NCBI RefSeq assembly: GCF_020544405.1
Contig: NZ_CP065410.1
Coordinates: 3,286,001 to 3,350,000, forward strand
Length of the DNA: 64,000 nucleotides
Source of the DNA: Pseudomonas sp. IAC-BECa141
GTDB lineage: Bacteria; Pseudomonadota; Gammaproteobacteria; Pseudomonadales; Pseudomonadaceae
Direction of reading: 5' to 3'
Part shown: positions 1 to 8,131 of the stretch, one piece after another
Numbering within the stretch: position 1 is the first letter of the stretch
Layout of the letters: the number at the start of each line of letters is the position of its first letter
Notes under the pieces: model-generated
Seen by the model: only the letters and a program-made list of their open reading frames with translations
Told to the model about the DNA's origin: nothing
Database searches by the model: none
Program-made: the position numbers and the translations under genes

Positions 1-147
1 CTCGGCCAGCGCTTGAGTGAAGTAGCGCGAGGCTGCCGCCAGTTCGCCCTGGGCGCCGCCGAATTGTTCGAGTAGCAAGTTCGCCAGTCCCGGATTGGGT
101 TCGGCAACACGCACGGTGTATTGAAGTCGCTTGTTATGTAAGAACAT
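1..147 (-). CDS. Manganese catalase, N-terminal fragment
   Basis: The reverse strand encodes 49 residues beginning MFLHNKRLQYTVRVAEPNPG and continuing through LLLEQFGGAQGELAAASRYF, which I recognise as the start of non-heme, di-manganese catalases (hydrogen peroxide disproportionation). The gene is cut by the window edge, so the ferritin-like metal-binding helices are only partly visible. The start is the ATG at 145-147. The call rests on recognising the family's N-terminus, not on seeing the whole active site. Confidence 0.75.
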   Translation of the reverse strand, partial: MFLHNKRLQYTVRVAEPNPGLANLLLEQFGGAQGELAAASRYFTQALAE

Positions 148-464
148 GACAATTCCCTCAGGCTGTGTGAGATGAGAGTCGTTATAAATTGCGTCACACA
201 GTTCTGAATCGATGCCGCGAACTAAAATTTCATTTTTTTCATCAAGGGCGACGACTGGTAAAACTGGAAAAGTTCTATTTATTGCCAACTTGCTGAATCA
301 ATTAACAAAATGGGCACTGCCTTTAACGTTCCAAAATTATTTCTAACGATAATATTCACATCGAGTTGTACAAAAGCAAATTCACTGTACAGGAATAAGT
401 CAATAACCATGGCCCTTTGCCTTGATTCCGAAGTTTAAAATTTCGAAAAAATCAGGATGAAGAC
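148..464. other. AT-rich intergenic region between divergent genes
   Basis: This stretch separates the leftward catalase from the rightward small gene at 465. It is clearly richer in A and T than its surroundings and must hold both promoters, but I cannot assign -35/-10 boxes or an operator with confidence. No RNA gene or repeat was seen. Confidence 0.5.
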
Positions 465-764
465 ATGCCGCTTTCTTTCGATCCGCACTTCAACGACCTT
501 CTCCAGCGCCTGATTCTCATGGCGCCGCCCGTGGGCCAAATCAATCTGGATATGCTCGATTCCATTGAGCCTGAGGCGATTGCCAACCCGGAAGAACTGG
601 TTACGACAATCATCGAAGTCAGCACCCGACTCGCTTCAAAAAAATCTGACGCGCCCGACCATTTTGTAGAACTATTGCTGAAGCTGGAAAGGATTAATGC
701 GCTGCCTCACGACAAGGCACAGCACTTCACTGATCGTGTGCTGGCGTATAGCAGAGACAATTGA
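465..764 (+). CDS. Small protein of unknown function (99 aa)
   Basis: A 99-residue frame starting MPLSFDPHFNDLLQRL, preceded by AGGA nine bases before the ATG. It has no signal peptide, membrane segment or cysteine. The acidic, leucine-rich sequence looks mainly helical (for example LLLKLERINALPHDKAQHF), and a small regulatory or adaptor protein would fit. I do not recognise the family. It stands alone between a divergent catalase and the convergent YetF-type gene. Confidence 0.6.
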   Translation: MPLSFDPHFNDLLQRLILMAPPVGQINLDMLDSIEPEAIANPEELVTTIIEVSTRLASKKSDAPDHFVELLLKLERINALPHDKAQHFTDRVLAYSRDN

Positions 765-881
765 TAAGCACGCAAGGGCAAGTCGAAACCGAGACTTTTA
801 AATTGCACTCGGATAGACCTGCCTTCCGACTTATGAGGGCTATAAACAAGTCACCCGCAATTAAGCCTGCCAAGTGATTAG

Positions 882-1328
882 TCAAGTCTCGTTGGGAATC
901 ACCGAAATCTTCCCATTGCGCTCAATGATCGCAAACTTGATCTGCTCAATTCGTTCGATACCCTGACTGGAACGCGCGGCTTCCATAACATCCGCCTCGA
1001 TCAGCCGCGCATGCCGCAAACGCCGGTGCAGCAGTTTGCCGTTCTCGACGATGATCGTCGGTTCGCCGTCGATCAGCCGCGACACCCAGTCCGACCGCTG
1101 TTTGAGCAGAGAGAAACCGACGTCGATGGCGATCAGCGTCACGATCACCAGCATCGCGTTGGTCAGGGAGAAATCATCGCCCAGCAAAGCCTGCTGCGTA
1201 GCCTCGCCGATGATCATCAGCAGGACGAAATCGAAGGTGGTCAGGTCCGCCAGCGAACGCCGGCCGGCGATCTTGAACAGCACCATCAAAGCCCCGTACA
1301 TCACCGCCGCACGCAGTACCGAGTCCAT
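882..1328 (-). CDS. YetF/DUF421-type membrane protein
   Basis: A 148-residue protein with hydrophobic segments in its first ~75 residues (AAVMYGALMVLFKIAGRRS, TFDFVLLMIIGEATQQALLG, AMLVIVTLIAIDVGFSLL) and a soluble C-terminal domain (~80-148). The GRRSLADLTTFDFVLLMIIGE pattern and the C-terminal 'GEPTIIVENGKLL' are typical of the DUF421/YetF family. Its biochemical role is unknown in general. It heads leftward, and the next upstream gene ends 7 bases before its start, so it probably shares an operon with the two genes to its right. Confidence 0.85.
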   Translation of the reverse strand: MDSVLRAAVMYGALMVLFKIAGRRSLADLTTFDFVLLMIIGEATQQALLGDDFSLTNAMLVIVTLIAIDVGFSLLKQRSDWVSRLIDGEPTIIVENGKLLHRRLRHARLIEADVMEAARSSQGIERIEQIKFAIIERNGKISVIPNET

Positions 1329-1335
1329 GGGTCAC

Positions 1336-1854
1336 CTACGGAAAAATGAATTGAGAAAGCGTGACGCCGCTGGAGCCTGGCGTGCTGATGTGGCTGCGAT
1401 ACAAGCCCAGGCCGTCGCCGCGCAGGCTCAGGTAAAGACTCACCTGGCCTTGCTTGTCGGCCTGCAGCCAGAAGCGCACGCCATCGGCCGCACTGCGACT
1501 GCGCAGCGGTTCCGGTTGCAGAGTGTCGATGCTGAAGCCCTGCAGCAGATCACCGGCCAGCTCAAGCTCCACCGTCGCTTCCGGCGCCGCTGTGAGGCTG
1601 ATGCGCATTGAGTTGGTCGAACCGTTACGGTGGAGCATTTCATACTGCACCCGGACGTGGCCATCCTCGGAGCGTACGTCGCGGCTGCTGATCAGGCCTC
1701 TGGAAAACAGTCCCGCCATGGCCAGCACCATCAGCAGCACCAAGGCATACCAGCCGCAGCGCTCGAAGCGCCAGACCTTCAGTTGATAGGCCATGTCTTC
1801 GCGAAACGGCACGTCCCGGCTGCGTAGATCAGGGTGGTCGGCATCGTCAGTCAT
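1336..1854 (-). CDS. Membrane-anchored protein of unknown function
   Basis: From the ATG at 1854 the product is 172 residues: a charged N-terminus (MTDDADHPDLRSRDVPFRED), one membrane segment at about residues 36-53 (WYALVLLMVLAMAGLFSRG) and a C-terminal domain predicted outside the cytoplasm. I chose this start because it overlaps the upstream cinA-like stop by a few bases, as in a coupled operon. Longer in-frame starts would run deep into that gene. I do not recognise a characterised homologue. Confidence 0.7.
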   Translation of the reverse strand: MTDDADHPDLRSRDVPFREDMAYQLKVWRFERCGWYALVLLMVLAMAGLFSRGLISSRDVRSEDGHVRVQYEMLHRNGSTNSMRISLTAAPEATVELELAGDLLQGFSIDTLQPEPLRSRSAADGVRFWLQADKQGQVSLYLSLRGDGLGLYRSHISTPGSSGVTLSQFIFP

Positions 1855-2359
1855 CAACCGGACTCCTCGTCTCCTGCAGTGCCGCACGGTGAAATTGTTG
1901 TATACCCTGCAGCGCGTACTCCGTGGCCTGGTTTTGCACCTCACAGCGACTGCCGGAAAAACGCATTTGCCGAGAGTAAACATACTGCCCTGCTGCCGAC
2001 TGAAAAGCCCAAGCAAAGCACACCGTTCCGGCAGGGATACCGTCGACGTCCTCCGGGCCGAGAATGCCGGTGGTCGCCACCGCCACATTCGCGGTGCTGT
2101 CATGCAACGCCCCCACCACCATCTCGCGGGCAACCTCGACGCTGGTCAGGTTGAAGCGTTCAATGGTCTGCGGGTTGACGCGCAACAGGCGCTGTTTGGC
2201 CTGAGGCGAGTACACCACGTACCCACATTCGATGAACTCACCACTGCCTGGGACCTCGGACAACAACGTCACAATCATTCCCGCCGTACATGACTCGGCG
2301 GAGGTCAGGAGCAGTGAATGTTCGCGTAGATAATCAACAGTCGCTTCAGCAATGGACAT
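1847..2359 (-). CDS. CinA/PncC-family nicotinamide-nucleotide amidase-like protein
   Basis: A 170-residue protein starting MSIAEATVDYLREHSLLLTS. It carries the family signature SAESCTAGMI near residue 20, then GECGYVVYS-like and ATTGILGPE-like segments, so it matches the stand-alone C-terminal domain of CinA (PncC, which deamidates NMN in pyridine nucleotide salvage). It is not next to recA, so it is probably a paralogue of the usual recA-linked copy. The start at 2359 is preferred to an in-frame ATG 16 codons upstream because family members begin here. Confidence 0.85.
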   Translation of the reverse strand: MSIAEATVDYLREHSLLLTSAESCTAGMIVTLLSEVPGSGEFIECGYVVYSPQAKQRLLRVNPQTIERFNLTSVEVAREMVVGALHDSTANVAVATTGILGPEDVDGIPAGTVCFAWAFQSAAGQYVYSRQMRFSGSRCEVQNQATEYALQGIQQFHRAALQETRSPVDD

Positions 2360-2438
2360 GGCAGGCGTCCCGAAACAGAACTGTCCGGTTGACCGCGGCG
2401 AGCGCATTTGAGTTTCGCTCGCTTATCCGCACGGCCGA

Positions 2439-2591
2439 TCACTTGTCCGACTCGGCTGCCTTGTCTTTCTGGATCTGCAGCGACGCCTTGCTTTTGTCGC
2501 CGTCCTTGTTCGGCGCATCATTGGAACCTTCGAAACAGCCCTGTAACAGCAGCACTGAACAAAGCCCCAGACAGGCACAGATGGTTTTCAT
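2439..2591 (-). CDS. Small lipoprotein (50 aa)
   Basis: The frame starting MKTICACLGLCSVLLLQGCFEG has a signal peptide and a lipobox LLQGC, predicting lipid attachment at Cys19 after cleavage by signal peptidase II. The mature part is only about 30 residues and is rich in Lys, Asp and Ser. GGGAGACGATC directly before the ATG at 2591 supports this start over an ATG 15 codons upstream. Function unknown. Confidence 0.7.
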   Translation of the reverse strand: MKTICACLGLCSVLLLQGCFEGSNDAPNKDGDKSKASLQIQKDKAAESDK

Positions 2592-2648
2592 GATCGTCTC
2601 CCGCTCAATGATCCCGTGGCGAGAGGATCTCGCCACAGGTCTGCTTGC

Positions 2649-3875
2649 TTACACGGCCGGCACCAGCGGCGCCGTGCCGTCCGTTTCGGCCAGCGGCACA
2701 TCGCTGCGGCCCGGGGTCAGGATGACCTTGCGGCATTCTTCCTGTTTTTTATCAAAAATCTTATAGCCTTCCGCCGCCTGCTCAAGTGACAGCCGATGGC
2801 TGATGATCGCGTCCGGCTGCAGGCGGCCGGTTTCGATATACCCCAGCAGTTCGGGCAGATAGCGCTGCACATGGGTTTGGCCCATCTTGAAAATCAGCCC
2901 CTTGTCGAAGGCATCGCCGAACAGGAAGCCGTGGATAAACCCGGTATACACCCCCGGCACACTGACCGTTCCGCCACGGCGCACCGCAGCGATGCACTGA
3001 CGCAACGCCTTGCCGCTGCTGCCTTCGAGCTTGAGCGTGGCCAGCATGGTTTCGGTGGTGCTGCCCTTGGCCTCGAACCCCACCGCATCGATCACGCCAT
3101 CCACCCCACGGTTGCCGGGCGTCTGGCTGATGATGGTATCCGCCGGGTCATCGTCCTCATCGAAGTTGATCGGAATCACGCCGTAGGTGCGCTGCGCATA
3201 GGCCAGTCGGTAGGCATGGTGATCGACCATGAAGATGCGCTCGACGCCAAGCATGCGCGCACACGCCGCGCTGAGCAGGCCGACCGGTCCGGCGCCGTAG
3301 ATCGCCAGACTCGAACCTTCGCCGACGCCGGAATTGATCACCGCTTGCCACGCCGTCGGCAGAATGTCGGACAGGAACAAGACCTTCTCGTCTGCCAGCG
3401 TTCCCGGCACCTTGAACGGCCCAGTGTTGGCCTTCGGCACTCGCACCAGCTCGGCCTGACCGCCCGGAACCCCGCCGTACATCCGGCTGAAACCGAACAG
3501 CGCCGCCGGCGGTGGAATACGCTTTTTATTCATCGCCGCGCCCGGCCCGGCATTGGTGGTTTCACACGCTGCGTACAGCGCATGCTGACAGAAGAAACAG
3601 TCGCCGCAGGCAATCACAAACGGGATCACCACCCGATCGCCGCGTTGCACCGCCGTCACGGCCGAACCGGTTTCCTCGACAATGCCCATGAACTCATGGC
3701 CGAAGATGTCGCCGTGCTCGACCGTCGGGACCTTGCCCCGATACAGGTGCAGGTCCGAGCCGCAGATGGCCGTGGCGGTTACTCGCAGGATGATGTCATC
3801 GGGTGCTTCAAGGATCGGATCCGGCACGGTTTCGACTCTGACGTCGTGGGCGCCTTGGTAGGTCATAGCTCGCAT
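2649..3875 (-). CDS. Zinc-dependent alcohol dehydrogenase (MDR family)
   Basis: A 408-residue medium-chain dehydrogenase. The N-terminal part has the catalytic zinc site ([21 protein letters not shown]) and a structural zinc cysteine set ([16 protein letters not shown]). A Rossmann segment ([20 protein letters not shown]) binds NAD(P). The length and the long insert between domains resemble the glutathione-independent formaldehyde dehydrogenase-like group, so a small-aldehyde or alcohol substrate is possible but not shown. The start at 3875 has AGAGGAT upstream. It reads in the same direction as cydAB but lies about 100 bases beyond cydB. Confidence 0.85.
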   Translation of the reverse strand: MRAMTYQGAHDVRVETVPDPILEAPDDIILRVTATAICGSDLHLYRGKVPTVEHGDIFGHEFMGIVEETGSAVTAVQRGDRVVIPFVIACGDCFFCQHALYAACETTNAGPGAAMNKKRIPPPAALFGFSRMYGGVPGGQAELVRVPKANTGPFKVPGTLADEKVLFLSDILPTAWQAVINSGVGEGSSLAIYGAGPVGLLSAACARMLGVERIFMVDHHAYRLAYAQRTYGVIPINFDEDDDPADTIISQTPGNRGVDGVIDAVGFEAKGSTTETMLATLKLEGSSGKALRQCIAAVRRGGTVSVPGVYTGFIHGFLFGDAFDKGLIFKMGQTHVQRYLPELLGYIETGRLQPDAIISHRLSLEQAAEGYKIFDKKQEECRKVILTPGRSDVPLAETDGTAPLVPAV

Positions 3876-3973
3876 GGTGGAATCCTCTGACAATGGAAGA
3901 ATTGAAGAACAGCCTCTTCAAGTTCCGAAGGACTCAGTCAGCGCGAGTTCACTCTGTTTTGCATATTTCTGGA

Positions 3974-4975
3974 TCAGTGGGACGGCGGCACCCGGACTTT
4001 GCCACTGAACACCCGGAAGCCATAGGTGTTGTAAATCAGGGTGACCGGCACCAGCAGCGCGAACCCCATCAGTACGAATATCTGACTGTTGCGACTCGAG
4101 GTCGCCGCTTGCAAAGTCAGGTCGGGCGGAATGATCAACGGGAACAGCGCGACCAGCATCAAGCCGAACGCCAGAACAAAAACGCCAAGCGCGGCAAACA
4201 ATGGCAGACAGTCAAAGCGGCTGCGGAACCCTAGGAAAAAACCTGTCAGCAACGCGGCAGCGGCGTAGGCTGCCGGCAATCCGATAAAGGGCGAGATCAG
4301 GCGCTCGGCATATTGCGCATGCAGCGTCGATGTCCACAGCACCAGCACAATCAGCAGCCCGACCGTGCCCCACGCCAGCACCCGCGCCTGACGTGCCGAG
4401 CGCTGCTGCAGTTCATCGACGGCGCGCCAATACAGCCAGCAGGCACCCAGCCACGTATAACCGCACACCAACAGCAGACCGCAAAACAACGGGAACGGAC
4501 CGAGCCATTCCCAACCAGTGCCGCTGTATTGCCCGCCAGCGTGCGGAACGCCCTGCACCAGCGTACCGAGCACCACCCCCTGCGCCATGCCGGTCAGCAG
4601 CGAAGCGCAGAGCAGGCCGGCATCCACCAGACGTTTCATCCGTGCGCTCGCGGCGTGATCACGAAACTCCAGGGCCATCGCGCGTAAGATCAACGCCAGA
4701 AACATCAGAATGAATGGCAGATACAGCGCCGGCAGCAGAATCGCGTAGGCCTGCGGAAACAATGCCAGCAACCCGCCTCCCCCGAGCACCAGCCAGGTTT
4801 CGTTGGCGTCCCAGATAGGCAGGATGCTCACGGCCATGGCGCGTCGGTAATCGCTGCGGTGAGTCAATCCCTACAGCACGCCAACCCCGAGGTCAGTGCC
4901 GTCGAGCAGCACGTAATTGATCACTGAGAACGCCAGGGCGCCGGCGCACAGCAGCGTGATCGCGTCAGTGTCCAT
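3974..4975 (-). pseudogene. cydB: Cytochrome bd-type quinol oxidase subunit II with in-frame amber stop
   Basis: From ATG 4973-4975 the frame reads MDTDAITLLCAGALAFSVIN..., reaches the conserved 'DLGVGVL' of CydB, then meets TAG at 4871-4873. The same frame continues without a shift: GLTHRSDYRRAM, the conserved DANETWLVLGGGGLLALFP and a full set of transmembrane helices to the stop at 3974. Only codon 35 of 334 is a stop, and a change such as TTG to TAG would explain it. Translation could restart at TTG 4867, but that product would lack the first helix. It lies just downstream of cydA. It is either a recent null allele, a readthrough case or a base-call error. Confidence 0.85.
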
Positions 4976-4987
4976 GAAAACTGTTCC

Positions 4988-6364
4988 TCAGGAGCGTCCG
5001 ATTTCGTCGGGCAGGGTTGGCTGCGGACCGGGTTCGCCATGGTGCGGTGGCTCGCGCAACAGCCGCAGCAACACCCACAGCCCCACCGTGAAAATCACCA
5101 GATAGAAACTGAGGATCAGCCAGGTTGAGCCGAGCACCTGCGCCCGCGATACCGAGGACAGGCTGTCCTCGGTGCGCAGCAGCCCGTAAACGGTAAACGG
5201 CTGCCGGCCGACTTCGGTCACCACCCAGCCACTGAGCATCGCCAGAAACCCCGCCGGGGTCAGGAACGCGCTCGCCCATAACCAGGGCCGCGACACATAC
5301 AATCGCTGGCGCCAGCGCAGCACCAGACTGACCACCCCTTGCGCGAGCATCAGACATCCCAGCCCCACCATCAGTCTAAAGGCGAAGAACACCGGCGGCA
5401 CCGGCGGAATGTCCTGCGGCGCGAATTCGTCGAGCGCGGCGATGGTGCTGCTCAGGTCGTGGCACAAGTACAACGACCCGATACGCGGGATCGCCAGCTC
5501 CCAGTGATTGCGGTACTCGTCCATGTCCGGCCAGGCGAAAATCCGCAGCGGCTCGCCAGCGCCTTGCACCGGGCGCGTCCACGAGCCTTCGATGGCGGCG
5601 ACCTTTTGCGGCTGCAGCTGCAAGCTATGGCGGCCGTGCAGATCACCGACCACGATCTGCACCGGCGTCAACAGCGCGATCACCCACAACGCCATGGACA
5701 ATTGCACCCGGGCCCGCGGGTTATGCGCAGCCTTGAGCAACTGCCAGGCGCTGACGCCAGCGACGAATGTCGCGGTGCCGAGAAGCGCCGCCAGCGTCAT
5801 GTGCGCCAGGCGATAGGGAAACGAAGGGTTGAAAATGATCGCCCACCAGTCCGCTGCGTGAAAGCGCCCGTTTGCGTCGAGGGCGTAGCCGGCAGGCGTT
5901 TGCATCCACGAATTGGCCGACAGGATCCAGAACGCGCTGATCAGCGAGCCGACCGCCACCGCGCAGGTGGCGAAGAAGTGCAGACGCGGGCCAACCTTCT
6001 TCATGCCGAACAGCATGATGCCGAGAAAACCGGCCTCGAGAAAAAAAGCCGCAAGAATTTCGTAAAACATCAAAGGCCCGATAATGTCACCGGCCTGCGC
6101 CGAAAGCCGCGACCAGTTCAGCCCGAACTGGTACTCCAGAATCAGTCCGGAGGCCGTGCCGATCGCCACGGTCAAGGCAAAGACCTTGAGCCAGTAGCGG
6201 AAAATATCCAGATAGACCTCGCGCCCGCTCCTGAGCCACAAGCCTTCGAGCACCATCAGGAAATTCGCCAGGCCAATGGTGAACGCCGCCAGCACAATGT
6301 GGAAACTGATAGTGATCGCAAACTGCGTGCGCGCGGCCATGAGTGCGGTATCGGCGGTTTCCAT
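4988..6364 (-). CDS. cydA: Cytochrome bd-type (CIO-like) quinol oxidase subunit I
   Basis: A 458-residue multi-helix membrane protein. Conserved heme-ligand regions are visible (ISFHIVLAAFTIGLANFLM with the N-terminal His, and YRLAHMTLAALLGTA), as is the quinol-loop region GDLHGRHSLQLQPQKVAAIE. The short Q-loop and the 'GRQPFTVYGLLRTEDS' segment match cyanide-insensitive oxidases (CioA). The start at 6364 is supported by GAGGTG upstream; a longer frame adds 32 residues not expected in the family. It oxidises ubiquinol and reduces oxygen in the inner membrane, but only together with subunit II, whose gene here is interrupted. Confidence 0.9.
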   Translation of the reverse strand: METADTALMAARTQFAITISFHIVLAAFTIGLANFLMVLEGLWLRSGREVYLDIFRYWLKVFALTVAIGTASGLILEYQFGLNWSRLSAQAGDIIGPLMFYEILAAFFLEAGFLGIMLFGMKKVGPRLHFFATCAVAVGSLISAFWILSANSWMQTPAGYALDANGRFHAADWWAIIFNPSFPYRLAHMTLAALLGTATFVAGVSAWQLLKAAHNPRARVQLSMALWVIALLTPVQIVVGDLHGRHSLQLQPQKVAAIEGSWTRPVQGAGEPLRIFAWPDMDEYRNHWELAIPRIGSLYLCHDLSSTIAALDEFAPQDIPPVPPVFFAFRLMVGLGCLMLAQGVVSLVLRWRQRLYVSRPWLWASAFLTPAGFLAMLSGWVVTEVGRQPFTVYGLLRTEDSLSSVSRAQVLGSTWLILSFYLVIFTVGLWVLLRLLREPPHHGEPGPQPTLPDEIGRS

Positions 6365-6669
6365 AGCACTTGCACCTCGCTGGTCAGCCTTGCTGCGCAA
6401 TACCCGCTGAAGCACCTGCCAGAGCGTTCCGGTCGAAGATGTCGACCATTTATCAAGCACCGGTGCGTTTAATGCCGACCAGCTAAGAAGCAGAAAGGCT
6501 AAAAGATAAACTGTGGCGAGGGAGCTTGCTCCCTCGCCACAGGTACAGCATTCATACTTAACTGACTGGCGTTAGTCAGAGCGCTGTCTTTTCGAACCCT
6601 TCGTTAGGGTCTAGTCTTAGACTAGGCTTCGCCCGACGCCACACGTCTCCGCCTGATTCAAGGGCAATT
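6365..6669. other. Intergenic region with REP, upstream of cydA
   Basis: This region contains the REP hairpin at 6511-6542 and presumably the leftward cydAB promoter, which I cannot assign to specific boxes. Another small palindrome (GTCTTAGACTAG-like, near 6610-6625) precedes the kinase remnant. Nothing else recognisable was seen. Confidence 0.5.
6511..6542. repeat. REP hairpin
   Basis: A perfect palindrome with 15-bp arms around TT (outer arm CTGTGGCGAGGGAGC). This is the standard REP type of fluorescens pseudomonads. It lies between the start of cydA and the kinase remnant, so it is not a terminator for cydA. Confidence 0.9.
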
Positions 6670-7809
6670 ATGAGACTGCACGAGTTCATCCTGACGCATA
6701 TCCAACAGATTATCTATGCTTGGGAGCGCTTTGCGCGCTCCGGGGAAACCGCTCTGCCGCCGATGGATTCCAAGGGTTTGACCGATCATTCGGAGCACAT
6801 CCTGAGAACCGTCGCCGAGGATATGCCAAGACCCCAGAGCGAGCGGCAGCAGATCGCCAAATCACTAGGCCATGGTCCCGATACGGAAGGCGATTCACCG
6901 GCCCAGACCCATGCCATGACGCGGTTTGTCGCAGGGTTTTCCATGGATCAGATGGTGTCGGAATATCGCGCGCCGCGCTGAAGTGTGCTCAGGTTGTGGC
7001 TGGCCCAACAGCGCTGGATGACGAGCACGATGTGCAAGACATCATCCGCTTGAATGAAGCAATAGACCAAGCGCTCGTGGAGTCGATTGAGAGATACGGT
7101 GAGGCAGTGGAGAGCACGCGTAAAACTGTTCTGGGCGTACTCGGTCATGACCTGCGCTCACCGCTTGGGGCTGTGTTGATGGCCAGTGACATGCTGCGTA
7201 AAAACGCCAATATGACTGACAGGGATCGGAGGCTGGCAGAGCAAATCAATGCGAGTGTAAGCAGAGCCAATCACATGATCGGCGATTTGCTGGACTTGGC
7301 TCGCTCCAATCTTGGCACGGGCATACCAGTGAATCCAGAAGATACTGATCTATCGATTGTGCGCGCATCTGTTATAGAAGAATTACGCACCGCGTTTCCT
7401 CAGGCGAAGGTAGTTTCGAATTTGAGTGAATGAGTACCGGGGCGGTATGATCCGTCCCGCATAGAACAAGTTTTCACCAACCTGATCGGCAATGCGGTCA
7501 GACCTGGTGATTCGCTGCAACCCATCTATGTGACTTTGTCTCAAGATGATGATTGCTCAGTTTTCGGCGTGCAGAATCGCGGCGAACCTATACCTGCGGG
7601 TGTAATACCCATCTTTTTGATCCCCAGGTCCGTTACTCGAGCTATGCAGCAACCGAAAAAGGATCGACTGCTGGCTTGGGGCTGGGGCTGGGGCTGGGGC
7701 TGGGGCTGTTCATTGCGTCGGTGACGTGACAGCACACGGAGGGAAAATCGGGGCGGTTTCAACTGCTGAGCAGGGCACCATCTTTAAGGTTCAGCTCCCA
7801 ATCATTTAG
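6670..7809 (+). pseudogene. Sensor histidine kinase remnant (RsbRD-N type)
   Basis: Pieces of one kinase lie in order in different frames. The N-terminal RsbRD-like segment MRLHEFILTHIQQIIYAWER ends in TGA at 6979-6981. The same frame continues SVLRLWLAQQRWMT, then a shift near 7027-7040 leads to DIIRLNEAIDQAL and the H-box GVLGHDLRSPLGAV. TGA at 7431-7433 interrupts just before RIEQVFTNLIGNAV (N-box). Further shifts occur near 7605 (PHLFDP) and 7725 (after the G2 box), and the remnant ends with GTIFKVQLPII and a TAG at 7807. At least two stops and three shifts show that it is decayed. Base composition and codon use are less GC-biased than in neighbouring core genes. Confidence 0.85.
7678..7707 (+). 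repeat. Hexanucleotide microsatellite (GGGGCT)x5
   Basis: Five perfect tandem copies of GGGGCT lie inside the ATP-binding G2 box of the kinase remnant, lengthening its Gly-Leu run to six pairs. Each unit keeps the frame, so copy-number change by slippage would alter the loop without a shift. Confidence 0.9.
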
Positions 7810-8131
7810 TTATCCTTCTCACTCTCTCTAGCGGGAAGCTCGCCACCGTCTACACTCAAGTTTGACTCTCATGACCCCTTCACACCCGCCTCCCCTTGCC
7901 GGTTTTTCTTCGCATATGACACCCAATCTCTGCTAATAACTCTCATTCGTGTGGAAGCTATTAGTCGATAGCTGCCACTTCCGAACGGCGGCTTTCGGCC
8001 AAAAGCAGAAGCGACCAATCGCAGAACACAAATTAATGAAGGGCGGCAAAAAGCTATTATTGTTAAGTCTTGCAACTCAATGCCGATAAAGGCCAGGAAG
8101 CGTAATCCGCCCACGCTGTGGAGAAATCCAA
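7810..8131. other. Intergenic region with dispersed repeat copy
   Basis: This gap is AT-richer than average and contains one inverted copy of the dispersed repeat at about 7986-8012 (GGCTTTCGGCCAAAAGCAGA). The region near 8020-8075 is the likely promoter zone of the diguanylate cyclase, but no clear boxes can be assigned. Confidence 0.5.

Noticed and set aside
3974..4867. A shorter cydB starting at TTG 4867
   Set aside because: The sequence upstream in the same frame is clearly CydB with its own ATG, so the TTG is only the first start-like codon after an in-frame stop.
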